DNA of 64,000 nucleotides from Protula sp. h YS-2021 (GCA_949752745.1 OX457031.1:39467502-39531501); one strand, 5' to 3'. Positions 51,087 to 64,000 are shown, counted from the stretch's first letter. The notes: generated by a model not told the origin, from the letters alone. Numbers and translations: made by a program.

Positions 51087-51669
51087 TTCGATGTGTGAGA
51101 TTTGCGTTTTGAATGTTCCACGCAGAAGTTTGACAAGTATGAATCCGAAACGCGAATTTTTTGCACATGGATACACACAAACAGTCGGTCTAGTGTCTTG
51201 TCAATATTAAGCCAACGGACTTTGATTTGCATGTAGAATTCTATATATAAGTCAAGGTTCGTCTAAAATGAACGAATTTTCACGTTTCGTTTGCGCGTGA
51301 ACAGTTCAATATAAACTGTAATATGATATATCCTTGACAAGTGGACATTGACATGGCTTATAGTCTCAAGTACTATGATTTTTTTCCTAAAAAAAACCTA
51401 GCTATGTCCAGACGCAATGTGAAGCGGTCGATGCCTATAATATAAAACGTACCGGTAAACCAAGCCATCAGTAATGGGTAACAAACAGAACCTTTATCTC
51501 TCGACTAACTTGCCTGCAAACAATTCATGATGTTTCACTTTAGAGAACCGTCAAGGCCATGACCATAACATCACTATTCAGGGCTTTCGGGGCACTATCA
51601 TTAGGCATGCTCACTACACTATCCATTGCCAAAAACAGCCCACAGCAAATCACAGTACACTGATGTAAA

Positions 51670-51955
51670 GATTTCAGATTACCCCCGGATTTCTATTACC
51701 CCCCCGGTAATTACTCCCGGATTTCTATTACCCCCCCCCCCGGTAATTTGAAATCGAATTCAAGCTACTCCCCCGGTAACTTAAACATGGGTGGGGGGGG
51801 GGGGTAATGCAAATTCGATTTCAGATTACCCCCGGAAGTGATAAGAAATCGAATCTGAATTACCCTCCGGCAATAAGAAATTTAATTCAAGTTACCGGGG
51901 GGGGGGGGGTAGCCTGAGGGGGGGTGGGGGTAACTTAAAATCATTAAATCCGAGG
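51670..51955 (+). repeat. TTACCCCCGG-rich block
   Basis: Many copies of TTACCCCC(C)nGGTAA, spaced by GAAATCGAATTCAAG-like segments, appear in both orientations. It resembles the C-run foldback elements, but no clear inverted pair or target duplication was found. Confidence 0.5.
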
Positions 51956-52388
51956 ACCACTGGCCCCTGCTGCCATGTCACTTGTGCGCGTGCCGCATAC
52001 CCAAATTGTATACTGATGTATGTTGTTGTCATGTTTTAAATGGGGACTTGATGGTACTGTGGTACTGTGGATTATAGGTGGTTGGGTGGGGGATTGCATT
52101 GAGAACTTCTCAGGGCATTTATCTTAAATTCCTTGTTATTTAACATTTTTTATATCAAATAAAGTTAAACTCAGCATTAAAAGTGCTAAGATAACAAAAA
52201 CTGAAAAAAAAATGCCGTCAGAGCCAATATCTAGATTTAAAACATTGACGGGACGTGATAGGTTAACAAATTTATCAAGATGATCAAGATCCCATAGTTA
52301 GCTGTCAGTGTGTCCAGTTTTATTTTCCCAGCTCATTCCAATCTTTGTGGAGGGTTGTAGTAGCCGACAGGGACTGACATTAAAAAAG

Positions 52389-52458
52389 CAAAAAAAAAAA
52401 AAAAAAAAGAGAATAAATCAAATCACTCCTTGTGACTTTCAATCCCAAGTGCACAATG

Positions 52459-52492
<34 letters not shown>
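52389..52492 (+). repeat. A-run and (CA)n microsatellite
   Basis: A 19-base A-run at 52391-52409 and (AC)14-type repeats at 52464-52492. Confidence 0.8.
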
Positions 52493-52493
<1 letters not shown>

Positions 52494-53354
52494 ATGTGTT
52501 GGTTAAACTCGAACAATACAGTAAGTGATTTATTGTCCTTTTGGATCACATCTCAAGGGTTAATAGGTGACTTTCTGCATGTTCTCATGTGACAACTTAA
52601 TATTTCTCTTCGTATTATCCAGGATTTCTGTACTCTCCTGCTGCTTAAAATATAAGCATTGTTATATATAAAACATCGTGTGGGAGACTCCAGTCAATGG
52701 TTATTTTCTGTGTTGACAGTTTGCTAAAATCCCTAGAATTAGACCTTGGAACGCTATGCACTGTTATTACACACAGTGAATTTAAAAATCTCGTGGGTGT
52801 ATGAAATTCGAAGGTGCGTAACCTGTCCAGTGAGCAGTTCACATTTGGCAAGTATGTCAGGGTTGAACAAAACGAATTTCGCCACCAAGAGCGAAATTAA
52901 ACTTGGGAAGAAGTTCGCCACCAAGAGAGAAATTAAACTGTACAATAAAACTGAAATGTTCAGCAACAAACAAACAATCATAAAAATCTTGAATTGTGGT
53001 GGTGTGCGATTTTAGCTGTTTTGTGTGTCCGAAAATTTGTCTGGCGGAGAACTGGTCTATAAATCTACCCACATAATTGTGCCTCGTCACATTTTGTCAG
53101 TAGTTTGTCAAGAACGTGTCGATTGATTTGCATTTTGGTATGACTGAGCTCGTCAGGGTGTTGACAAGTTTCTGACCAACGCCTCGTCACACCATGACAA
53201 ACGTTTGTGGCTATAACTACTCACAAACTTGTCAAAAATTTGTTAGGTATTGCGTCACCATGACGTCACATCCTTTTCAAAACAAGACAGTCGTAGATTG
53301 CACATCCCCGCCGCGCTCATCTACACTACATATATTTTCTTCCCTTAAGGTACA

Positions 53355-53866
53355 GTAAACAACAAAGTCCAAAGTGTGAAAAATCGCCAAAATTACATTT
53401 TTTTGAAGAAATCGAAAAATAACCTGAGGTTGCACAACTACAGATTATATACTTTCTACCTGTAGGGTTTTATTGGTCTACGGTGAATAGTAACAAAGAT
53501 ACAGTCTGGACAAATTTGTCTGAAAAACAGCATAGTCTAAATTGTGAAAAATCGCCAAAATTATATATTTTTTTAAGAAATCGAAAAATACTCTGATTTT
53601 GCATAATTACACTTTATATACTTTCTAACTGTATGGTTTTATTGGTCTACGATGAATAGTAACAAAGATACAGCCTGAAAAAACGTGTTCTGAAAAACGA
53701 CGAAGTCGAAATTTTCATAAAATCGCCAAAATTACATTTTTTTGAAGAAATCGAAAAAAACCTCGCATTGCATAACTACACGTTATATACTTTCTAGCTG
53801 AAGGGTTTTATTGGTCTGCGGTGAATAGTAATAAAGATACAGCCTGGACAAAGTTGTCTGAAAAAG
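53355..53866 (+). repeat. three-unit tandem repeat, unit about 175 bp
   Basis: Each unit contains TGAAAAATCGCCAAAATTAC, TTTTTTGAAGAAATCGAAAA, ACTTTCTA and GGGTTTTATTGGTCTACGGT. Units are about 85-90% alike by eye. Confidence 0.75.
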
Positions 53867-55300
53867 AACAGCGAACGCGAAAGACTACTCTTAAAACACT
53901 TTCGAGTTCCAGATAAAGAGACGTACAATAAAACCTGTTTGTACTGCCCTCCTCCTAGACCTGGATAAAAGAAAACTTTACTAGAATCAGGTGAAAAGAC
54001 AAACAGTAAAATCTGCCTGTCGTGCCCAGTCCCCGCCCTTCAGGAATGGGATAATTTAGAACTGTAGTCCGACTTCTGCTCAAATCAGAGGATTAAGACG
54101 AGGTGAGGGGCACACATTTGTTTTGGTTTACAAAAACAAAAGGCAATGGCTGTCTAATAACAGTGTTTGACATGTTCGCAGATGATTACAATGTCCCCGA
54201 ACATTCTTGATTTAGCAGAACTTGGCTGGCCACAATGTCCATAGACAATGGTTTATTATATATTTTCAAATCGTCATGACTTTGTTTAGCATTTTTTATT
54301 CGGATAGTTCGTCAGTCACTTGTCAAAGAGATTTTTAAGAATTTGTGACAAGGTTTTGACACACTGTAAATCAAGATTTGGTCAATATCTCACAAGAAAA
54401 CGATAAGCCAAGACAAATTGTTGATATATTGTTGGGTTAGGCAGGTTGAAAAGTTTAGGATCGTTAATCAATTTGACGAATTTTTGATGAACTTGTGACA
54501 AATTGACAAGTCCGAAAACACGTGTTTTTTGTTTACTGTTTACATCTGATAGCATAATGAATATGCTTATTGGCGGCACCATGCAATCTGTCCTACGAAA
54601 ACTGCATGAGGGTTTTCTTTTTATGTTTTTCAGCTACGTAAAACGAGTTAAAGGAAACCATTTAGTTTGTTTTTATTGCTTGTAGGGGTCATATAGTAAA
54701 GATAACATTTTTCAAATGGTCAACATCTATTTTGCAGACTTACAATTGTGTGACATGAAAAATAACTGAAAAACAAGTGTGAAGTATTTCAGCGCGTGTG
54801 TGCTGTATCAATAAAAACACAGCTGTCGATATAATGAAATCGTTTATAGTGTGACACAAACCACAGTACTGAATGACAAGAAATATTTTTTAGCTTATCT
54901 CTTAACATTAAATTTAGTTATACCAGGTTATGTCGCACTGAATGTCTCTTTATTAGAGTGACGTCGTTGTTAATGGTTTATGAGTGCTGCCAACATAGTC
55001 AATTGACTCACAACAGTTCTTTCTTTACAGTAATGCACTCTCCATCTGAGGTCATAAAGTGATTTAAATTTATGGGTGTTGTAGATGTGATATTTACAAT
55101 ATGGCTTTATTATGATGATAATATTTGCAATATGGCTTTATTATGATGATAATATTTTAATCTCATAGAGTACTTTCAAGTAAATGAAAATCTCCGCAAG
55201 TTAAATATCCGCGCAAGAGCGAAAAATGTGGGCAACGAAGATTGATTAAACTAACATATTTTGCTGAACATTTCTTCCGAATTCTTTGTCTTTATTAGAT

Positions 55301-55556
55301 CCCCGCGCGATGCTTTAGGGCCTGGATGAGGACTATAGGTTTGGGTGTAGTCTGTCTGCCGTCTGTCATCTGCTTATCCATCACCGGCTGTTATTCTTAC
55401 GCTGATAATCCGTTTCATGTGAGATTGGGTACATACATAAAGGAATCATCATAATAGGTTGGAATGTATCATTTTTATTTTGGATATTGACTCATTTTCA
55501 GGGCCATTTTGCCCCGACCGGCCCGGTTGTGGGGTTATAACCCCGATGATGGTTTG
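55301..55556 (+). repeat. dispersed repeat copy (GATCCCCGCGCGATG... type)
   Basis: It shares the GTCTGTCTGCCGTCTGTC head and a GGCCCGGTTGTGGGG...GATGATGGTTTGAG tail with repeats at 601-905 and 16561-17153, though much diverged. Confidence 0.45.
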
Positions 55557-55689
55557 AGTTCTAACCTCAATATATGACACAATCAAAAGGTTACATTTAA
55601 TAAGAAATATGAATAGATTCACACAAATACACAGTCCATCGCAAATTAAAGAATGTTATAAATAATTCTTTCTTTCCAGTTTTGCACTG

Positions 55690-58600
55690 TTATCTGAGAT
55701 CATAAAGTAGTTGCCCTGTAAATCCGAATAGAGCCCCTCCTCGGTACGTACCACTCACAAAAGAATCAACTGGCAACACCATCACTTGAACATAAACACG
55801 TTCACCCTGGAGACACTTAATGATTGTATCTGTAAACATAGCCACTGAAGTTCCTAGACCAGGTCTGGTGTAAGCAAGAGGTGATGCAATTGTGTTATTC
55901 TTAACGATGGCAGTTCCCACTTCGACAGTTACTCCACTCATTGTATGGGTGAAACGGTACATACCTAATGGAAACATGATATTGTCATCCTTTCTGTATA
56001 TTTATCATTAATTTAAAATTTTATCCATCATATTGCTCAGTCAATGTTCTTGTTATCTCGATAAAAAGTTTAAGAAAATGGTCAACATATCTTTGACACA
56101 CTCATATAAAAGATGTTATTAGATATTGAATATAAGGATATTATTAAAACGAAGTGGTTTTCTAAAAGCACTTCACCAAACAACTATGTTGTACCAACCT
56201 GTACGAGGGCAAATAAAACTGTTATTATTTGCATTATAGTGACCTCCAGTGTTAGAGAACGTGCTATCAAATGGAACAGTCATGCCTTCTTTAAGGTGTA
56301 TCGTTTCTACGTTTTTAATATGTGCAGAAAAGGCAACTCCGCCTAAAGAGTAGAATTTTTTAATTTTTAATAACTGGATAAAATTGTGTTAAAACTTGGA
56401 TCTTTTAGTAATTTTTTAAATACAGTTCAATGGAACATTTATTTGTGGCTAATCGGCACGAATACTCCAACACAAATTCCATCTACCTTCTCCAATCCCT
56501 TCCTTTTCCTGTTCATTATCGCCTACTGTTTTGCAAGCCTGGACAACAAAAAAGAACAGTTGAGAGAAATACGTCAAACATTGTCTGTAAGAGATGTCTT
56601 CGTTATTTTTGTTCATGTAGCATGTGTGCCTTGTGACTGAAACATGGATTCTGTGTGTCGGTATTGTAACATTTGCAATTAGTAAAATTCCAGTACGGAC
56701 GATTTTTATTGCGCTGTGTACACATTTATTTCATGAAAAGAAGATGCGTTTGGTTAATACGTTGCAAAAAGTGATGTGTAAAAGTGGCGAAGCTGTATTA
56801 GAGTTGTAGAGGGCCATGAAGACAAGTAAGTGGCATTAAAATTAGGGTATTAACACCAGACACACTGTGTCGTTCCACATCGTTACAAGATTTCTGGCGA
56901 AATATCCTCATGTCATAAAGATGGCGTCTTGACTAAACAGGTATGTCAATATACTTCTTTTTATTTTTTTATTCTTATTTAAGAAAATATGTGTTATGGC
57001 AAACGGCGTTAAAGTTATTTGCACTTACTTCCTCGGTAATTGTTTTTACTCTTCCTTGCAATCCAAAAAAGTCGTCAACTTGGTATATATCCTGTCTTTG
57101 ATCAGAGACAATGTAGCTTAATGAATTACCAACTTCTTTTGTTATGCCCACCCCAATGATACGAGCTGCTCTTTCATTCTTGAGAAAATTAACCTGTACA
57201 GAGAAAAGTCTAAGAATCTTTCTAATAATTTGAAGCAAAGTTTACATATATGCTATATTTAATCATATGCTTACTTTTTAAGCAGACAATTTAAAAGAGT
57301 GTATTGGAAAGTGCCTAACTGGGAATGTTTGTGGCGAAATTAATGCGACTCATGGTGTTTTACTGCGATCAAATTCTCATCAAATTCTGAGGTTCAAAAT
57401 TGTGTTAAAAGTACACTCGTACAAACAGAATGAGGTCGGACCAATACACCTCATTCTCCGGATTCACCCTTGTTACAAGTACACACCGAATCATTGAGGT
57501 GTGTGTTAAGTACAGCAGTAGGGTTGCCGTCAGTGAGTAAGATGACAACATTTGGCGCTTCTCGACGTTCTCCGTTTCCGAAAGCAAATAGCTCCGCAGT
57601 TAAGTCCATTCCCGCCTTTGTATTTGTTCTCCCTAAAGAAAAATATCCACCAATTATCCATCTTTTATTCTATTTGTGTTATTGCTGTTTTTCAAACAGT
57701 TTTTGTTTGCTTGGCGAAGTTGTTGAAGAAAAGATAGAAGTTATTTTTAAATTAGTGTTTTTGAGGTTAATATTTTGGTATAGCATTATTATGGTTAATT
57801 AAAAGTAATTATATTTAACTCAGCTACTTGCCAAAAAGAGAACAAATTAGCGGCAGTATAAAAAGGATATTATAATTTTAAACATAAACATTACAGCTGT
57901 GTTTTCATTGTTATTCTAAATAAGAAATTTCAATAAAATTTGTTTAATAAAGACGAAACGACCAGCTATAACTGTTTCAGAATTTGTATATGTTACATTC
58001 GCAATTACACAAAATGTTTCTAATCAGTGAAGTACCAATGACGTATCAAGATACGTAACTTAAGCGAAAATTGGAACCTACCTCCCGTTTTAAAGTTGTA
58101 AGGCAATAACCGAACTCTATGTATCAATTCGTTTTTATCGTTTTCACCATATGCTGTCAAGTTGAAATAAAGTTCAGCCCTGCAATTGTGGCATTACTGA
58201 AACTCATTGAGCAGCTAAACCTTTCCATAGGTACGTAGATTTAAGAAACACATAAAAGAAACACACATATTTGTGGCTTATGATACATTAGCAACCAAAA
58301 CGAGTTACACTATTTGCACTTTTTCCACGTGATTTTATTTTCAATGTAATACATTTGTTCAACACTTCGAAAATGATCACTGTGTTTAAATTTGCTATTG
58401 AGTTGCTATTACCTTTCTGAAAATGCAACAAGGCCAACTTGTGTCGCGTCTTTGCCAATACGGAGATTCTCTATCAAATTAACTAAGAAGCTTATCACTT
58501 GATTCCAATTTTCGGGATCACCAAACGGAGGGTCTTTGCCTATACTGCCTGAGCGATCAACTACCAGGACAAGATCTATTTTGCAAGCTGTGAAATACAC

Positions 58601-58933
58601 AGGTTGTCATTGTAAATTAAAACAAAATTAAATCCTTTAAAAGCTGTACAAGTTGCCAGCGCTAGAAACAAATCGTCTGATTTATGCAGTTGTTTATTGT
58701 ATGAAGGGTTACATCTATAGAAAATATCCACCGTGTTACAATTTATAACAATTGAACATTTTTTATGATTAGGATTATTCTGATTTCTATTATTTGTTGT
58801 GCCGATTATTATATCTTTTACAATAAGTTTTTACAACTACAGTAAGTTTTATAAGTGTCTTGAAATTCTTACCTTTTATCGCAATAGTGGAGCTTAGAAA
58901 AACTACAAAAAGTACTCTCTTAAACCATAGCAT
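55690..58933 (-). CDS. secreted vWA-C1q domain protein, complete, eight exons
   Basis: All exons join in phase on the - strand: 58873-58933, 58413-58587, 58082-58179, 57487-57632, 57029-57193, 56487-56538, 56199-56342 and 55690-55964 (TAA), giving 371 residues. Residues 1-20 are a signal peptide (MLWFKRVLFVVFLSSTIAIK region). A vWA domain follows with an intact MIDAS: DRSGS (D31, S33, S35), T114 or T116 in GGRTNTKAG, and D146 in ILLTDG. A short acidic linker (CKTVGDNEQEKEGIGE) leads to a C1q domain at about 234-371 (GVAFSAHIKN, FSNTGGHYN, FICPRTGMYRFTHTMSG, LFGFTGQLLYDLR). C1q heads trimerise and bind ligands; vWA domains bind proteins through a metal ion. A role in innate recognition or extracellular matrix is likely but inferred. 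Confidence 0.92.
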
Positions 58934-61900
58934 GTTTACAATTTATTAGTTGTTTGCTCGCTAATGACGTGACATATCCAAGCACAAAACAACAGAATTT
59001 CAAGTTTACTTTTTCGACAGCAGAGATACATATAAAAAGAATTCTGATTTAATGCACACGAATGAAGCAATATTGCTTAACAAATAAAATATGTATGCAA
59101 ACTAGGGAATAATACATCGGTATTTCTTTGTTTTGCTTTTGAAAACATTATTTTATCAGTAACACATTTCTTGTCCATTCGGTTTTTAAAATTCACTTTT
59201 GAACACAAAAAAGCAAATGAGAAATGTGAACGCACTTATAATATTTAAATTTGTAAGATTTCACTTCTCCCTTGTTTTGCATTCTGACTTTGCCTAGATT
59301 GTAAATATCGTTTCAAATTAGACAAACTGAGCTCTAACTGGAGCAACAAGAATTATTGTATTATATTCAGACAATGTATTTGTTTTTAGGTTTCATTCCT
59401 GTAACTGGATCAGTTAACAGTCAGACAACTATTTGGTTCAGGAGCACAGAGAAGTAATTGGCGTGCTATAAAAACAAGCGTAATGAAGCTTTGCGCGAGT
59501 TTTGAATTTCATGCATAGTAGCAGATTTCACATTGCAGTATACATTCCAGAAACAATGAGGTTAACAATGTTATTTGTCGAATGCATTTGTAACAATTAA
59601 CCGAACTGATCGAGTGCTTGATTCCACGTGCAGTTGATGCCTCAGAATACCGACCAATAAACTGGTGAATACATGGAAACGTTCTAACAGATATTTCGCG
59701 ATTGTTTTATTTGTAAACAAATAAAAATGCGTTATAAAGAATATTCACTAAAGCGCTTTGTACTTTTTTATTATTTAACATAGAACCATCCTTCATTGAT
59801 TTGCATACTACGCATTTTATAAATCTGTTATAATGTTTTCATGATGGGTTGCTAAACGTGTAATGTATTAGGTTTTTTATACTGGTAAATAGCGTTAGGA
59901 AGAACAAAATGTTCCTTTCCGCAATTTTCAAATATCAGACCACGTTTCCCAAGACTCAAATATTACGTAATGCGTTCACACACTTTAAATCTCCACTGGC
60001 TAGATTGCACTTGTTGATATTCCTTTCACACTTAAATTTACTGGATATGCAATTTTTCTTTTTTCCTTCATTATATATATCATTTATAAAATCACGCGAG
60101 GCCAAATATACATCGTATATGGAGTTGCTAATAGGTAGTAAAACTGGAAATATTCCATACATAAAATCATTTTCGTAAAGACGAAAATATATTATACATA
60201 AAATCACATTTTAGATCGCGGGACCGAAATCTATCACAGATAAAATCCCTTTTAGGACATGAAACATGAAATATGAATATGAATCACTTTTAAGACATGA
60301 AATAGGAATACATATAACGACTTTAGATTGCGAAATATAGGTTAAAAGTAACTACCTCATTGCCGTATGACCATTTATTTATAAATGAGAGAGAGCTTGA
60401 TGAACAACCATTGCAGCCTGCGATGGACAAAATTTGGAAAAACTAAATTTGCTGTATAAGTATATCATTTTCTTTAATACTAAGAAATTCGTTGCGCTTA
60501 AAATTTCTACTCGTTTTCTTCTTAAGATATTTTACATCGGACTCGTATGTCTTAAAGAAAAAGAAGACAATCAGTTGGATCAAATGTTTTTCCAGCAACA
60601 TTCTGTACTTCCGATTACAATCAGTATTAATTAATCATTTGATATTTGTAATAACCTATTTTCATGATTCTATGCTCCAAGTCACACTTCGCAGAATGAG
60701 ATGATGAATATTACTGTGGTGTAAACAGCTGTGCGTAACTTTGTTGTTGGTTGATGGAATTGTTTTTTTCAGCAGGATGATATGAGGAAGGTATCTTAGG
60801 CTCATGTTGTGATGAAAGTTGTTTTGGATACTGGCGTTTTGCTATCGTGGGCAGGTAGGACATTTGTGGCTTCGGCAGCCTCTCCCGTCCTTTCGTCTTT
60901 ACCGTCGCACTTGCGCTTTCTACTATACATATTCTGAAAGGATGAGAGCTGCGCTTGTAAACTATTGTTGATAAATTAATCCTGCAGTAAGTCGTCAAAT
61001 TACAGCTTTCTTAGGTTCATGCACATATGTCATAAAATAAGATTTTAGAAAGTTTATGAATGCATGCAATTATTCTAATAAGATTCAAATCACCCAGCTT
61101 CCAGGATTAAATCAGCATATGAAGAACTAATAAGATTTTGTCATAAATTTATCGGGGCGATACACCTTCACGGCCGGCAGAACTATCTTTAATCTTTTTT
61201 GTGGAATACTTACTCTTCCTCGAGAAAGAGTTCAATAGTTCACGACCATGAGTTTTTCAGTGGGTAACCGGGCTTCCGTAGCTCTGTCAATTTCAATCCA
61301 AAGAAGAACTTTTGTGTCTGGCCTAACTGTTGCAGTGTTATTTATCAGGATGTTTAAAACGCTGAAATCTTTATAGTGCAATCAAGCCCGACCCTCTCAA
61401 CAAATTTGGAATACTAGTCATCTGTCTCAGCCCAGTTTGTTTTATTTTAGACCTGGAATCTTTGGTTCAGGAACTTCCCGAGTTATTAAACGAGAATTCA
61501 AGTTTTCTTCCTGCTATCGGTCCAGTTTAACTTGGTACAGAGTACATTCTGTGATGGAACATCTGTTTGCATTCATCTTGATTTTAATTCGCAATTTTTC
61601 AGTGTTATTAATTAATCGTTCAATTCAATTATTTTTTCATTGAGAATATATTCTGCGATGGGATTATAAATGATAACATCATAGAATATCGTAAACGTGA
61701 GAGGGAGCTTTTTATCACGTGCCCATAAAGGAGAAACAGAATGCCATGAGGGGAAACTCTGCCTTTTCAAACGATATTTGTTTCATCAGGTAAAAATAAT
61801 AAAATATTAGGGCACCACCTGAATCTTTGGTCAGATCTTTTATTAACTGAGTCTGAGCACTGTACCAATATTAGCCTGTTTTCTGTGTGCTTTCCGTTTG

Positions 61901-62336
61901 ATGAGTAACCTGCCATGACCCTTGTCGCGCTCTCAATCAGTCTTATGTCATCGCATGGTTAGTAATGTAAGTTAAGCAGTGAGATCAGTGTTGTTTATGT
62001 TTTAAGCCACTGTAGTAATCCTTCCAAACGGGCACTGCTGATAGTCCAAAAGGAACCGTGTGTAAAATATAAATATCAAAACTGTTTCCAATTGTAATTT
62101 TGGACCCTCCATCAGTCCCCATCCACAACCCTCCGCTGTCTTTTCAAAAGGATTGTAAGTCTAACATTGCATAATCAAGTACTGAAGTGTAATTGTTTCC
62201 GCATAATTAGGCACACTACTGGATAATTAAATAATATGTGTATTACGCTCTAGACAGTGTGTTAAAATTAGAATTTAATGGAGTAATGGAGTCGAGTGAT
62301 CTCTCCGGGTTAGCATGAGAACTTAATGAACTTGTC
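58934..62336. other. no secure gene
   Basis: AT-rich DNA upstream of the vWA-C1q gene; its promoter should lie just above 58934. One exon candidate (60711-60933) is listed separately. Near 60220-60310 there is a loose repetition of TTTTAAGACATGAAATA. Confidence 0.4.
60711..60933 (-). CDS. possible terminal exon of an unidentified gene
   Basis: On the - strand a good acceptor (CTCATCCTTTCAG) precedes a frame of about 74 codons to TAA. It includes GRERLPKPQMSYLP and KRQYPKQLSSQHEPKIP. A second frame (YSRKRKCDGKDERTGEAAEA) is also open for about 40 codons, so the right frame is unclear. Looks like a hydrophilic tail; no family recognised. Confidence 0.2.
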
Positions 62337-62575
62337 CATGTGATGTCGTGGTATGACCCTGTCCTTGTGATGTTGTGGTATGACCTTTTCCATGTGATGT
62401 CGTGGTATGACCTTGTCCTTGTGATGTTCTCCGGTTTAATAAGATTTTGTTGTATAATACTGTACAAGACAACAATTTGTAAAGAGTCTGTTGAATTTAT
62501 GACATCCTTATTAATTAGATTTTGTTGCATGGTACTGTACAAGACAACAACTTGCAAGGAGTCTGTTGCAATTGT
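62337..62575 (+). repeat. two adjacent minisatellites (26-bp and about 80-bp units)
   Basis: Three to four copies of CATGTGATGTCGTGGTATGA plus CCTTGT are followed by a two-copy repeat containing AGATTTTGTTG, ACTGTACAAGACAACAA and GAGTCTGTTG. Confidence 0.75.
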
Positions 62576-62829
62576 GGTATCCGCGATTTCGAGGGTTTTT
62601 TCTTGACAGCGGTCCTTTATTTTCTTTCTGCTTCTGCTTTGGGTACACGGATCCCGGCAACAAGGAATTTAGCCCATATGTTACTGTGAGAATGCCCACT
62701 TGCTTTTGCCTTCATGCTTGCCGGCATTTTTATCGGTAAAAACAAAATAAAACAATTTTCATAGATAAATACAGCACCTTAGCTGCTAGATCAGGTATTG
62801 CAGCGCTGCCAACAATAGTCTTGCACAAA

Positions 62830-62895
62830 TGTTCCGTTCCGTTTTGTCCGCTAATTACAAACATTTCGGTACAGCGGACAAAACGGAACGGAACA
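62830..62895. repeat. perfect 23-bp inverted repeat with a 20-base loop
   Basis: TGTTCCGTTCCGTTTTGTCC plus GCT (62830-62852) pairs without mismatch with 62873-62895. Function unknown. Confidence 0.9.
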
Positions 62896-63230
62896 CACGC
62901 GTCACCAGCTTCCAAAATATGTCTGTTTTTGATGTCTAAAATTCAGAAAGACATGTTTGCGAATGAAATAATGACTGACCCCTGTATACTGCCCATGGAA
63001 TGGGTTATTCATACAACATTAAGATCCATGCTTGTCTTGTTCGCTTTTTTTTTTCTTCATTTTTTTTGTTGCACGTTGCAAGAATGAGCTATCCAGCTAT
63101 TCAGCTATCCAGAAAGTTTTCTTCATGTTACTTATTTTTAAGTTTTATAGGAAAAGCAAGGCCTATCCTATAATTTTATGGTTTGTTGATCTGACATTAA
63201 GTGAGCTTACTCTTTTATATTGTGAACAGA

Positions 63231-63232
<2 letters not shown>

Positions 63233-63315
<83 letters not shown>
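63233..63315 (+). repeat. (ATT)n microsatellite
   Basis: About 27 uninterrupted ATT units. The polyleucine and polyasparagine frames across it are artefacts. Confidence 0.95.
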
Positions 63316-63317
<2 letters not shown>

Positions 63318-63393
63318 GAATTACATTGCTGCCACTGTCTGGTGTCACATATTTTCCCAGTTTTTCTCTCTTTGTGTAGGACTCGGCCTCCAT

Positions 63394-64000
63394 TGCAATA
63401 TGTCAACAAATGTCGCTTGGTAACTGGCTGCGTTTAAGCCTCAGTTTTTTCTTTTCTTTTCTTTTTTTTTTTTGGCTCTGGTGGCAATAAATAAATTTTA
63501 GTAAGATATCTTAAGATTGTGAAAGGTTTTGTAATTGGTAAAAAGATAACCAAAACGAAGCACTTCACCGTTTTTATTGAAGCAGCAATCTATTTTAACC
63601 TATAAGAAAGATTTCATTTCTACTTTTCGAAAAAAAAACACTTTCAGTTTTTTTCAAGAAAAAAGTAATATTGCAATAAATTAAACGAGAAAGGGTATTT
63701 ACCTGGCTTTTTGTCTTTTTATCTCTGCAAGATGGTGTTTTGCTTAACTCTAAATGGAAAAGTTGGTCTAGTAAATTGGAAATACATTTATCTAGTACTC
63801 AAGTATTTTTTAAGCTTCCAAATATTACAAATGTTCAATTTCATGCAATTAATTTGGTCTCCACCGCAATGAAAATAGAGAACTTAAACAAGCAACAAGT
63901 TGACACAAAAGGTTTTTAGTCTGGATATACTTTAAAAAGGCAAACAAGCCTCTCCTCAGCGCCCCGTCTTTCGTGCTTTTCAACCATATGATTGGTAATG
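63394..64000. other. window end, nothing recognised
   Basis: T-rich and A-rich simple tracts (63450-63473, 63629-63640) in AT-rich DNA. No exon-like frame seen. Confidence 0.4.

Larger units (their letters stand above)
51087..55689. other. intergenic between transporter exon 1 and the vWA-C1q gene
   Basis: No gene was recognised. Repeats listed separately include a TTACCCCC-rich block, a CA microsatellite, a three-unit tandem array and a dispersed repeat copy. The stretch 54500-55300 is AT-rich with a short local duplication (AATATGGCTTTATTATGATG) at 55099-55149. Confidence 0.4.

Noticed and set aside
63032..63393. Polyleucine and polyasparagine ORFs
   Set aside because: Both frames only read through the (ATT)n microsatellite.

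Overview
The window looks like nuclear DNA of an invertebrate animal, most likely a marine mollusc or another lophotrochozoan. Genes are split by GT-AG introns, the spacers are AT-rich and full of tandem and dispersed repeats, a vWA-C1q fusion gene is present, and several repeats resemble ones common in molluscan genomes. The species assignment is inference.

Four host genes can be read exon by exon. On the + strand, 1-5284 holds the 3' exons of an ADAM-family protein (cysteine-rich domain, EGF-like repeat, one membrane span, very long cytoplasmic tail). Exons at 15105-25802 (+) encode an RPP25-type RNase P/MRP subunit. A four-exon MFS transporter of the MFSD4/NaGLT1 type lies on the - strand from 51086 down to 26745. 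A complete eight-exon gene for a secreted vWA-C1q protein runs from 58933 down to 55690 (-). From 58934 to 64000 no secure gene was found.

The main feature is a complete Polinton/Maverick element at 30413-48305 (17,893 bp), inserted in intron 1 of the MFS transporter gene. It has a perfect 6-bp target duplication (ATGTGT) and long terminal inverted repeats that differ only by one 21-bp repeat unit and C-run lengths, so the insertion looks young. Rightward genes: a small early ORF, protein-primed family B DNA polymerase with zinc fingers, a PC4-type ssDNA-binding protein and three PC4-like relatives. Leftward genes: accessory genes (two tandem PC4-like/zinc proteins, two members of an unrecognised family, a 43-residue membrane peptide, a NADAR/YbiA-like enzyme, a Cys-rich protein), then a tightly overlapping integrase, ATPase and capsid block (integrase, packaging ATPase, small basic protein, PX-like protein, acylated Cys-rich protein, minor capsid, amphipathic capsid-associated protein, major capsid, maturation protease). 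The two gene sets converge on facing poly(A) signals near 37.3 kb. Internal inverted promoter copies at 31.6 and 46.9 kb drive the two arms, and the terminal repeats carry arrays of CRE and ETS motifs.

The region between the ADAM gene and the transporter holds three short elements (12626-13367, 21583-22559, 23723-24558) whose inverted repeats are arrays of short units with C or G runs. They are flanked by 8-bp duplications (one imperfect) and share a terminal motif, so they look like one undescribed foldback-like group. LINE and MULE transposase fragments, a tRNA-like SINE, and several minisatellites make up much of the rest.
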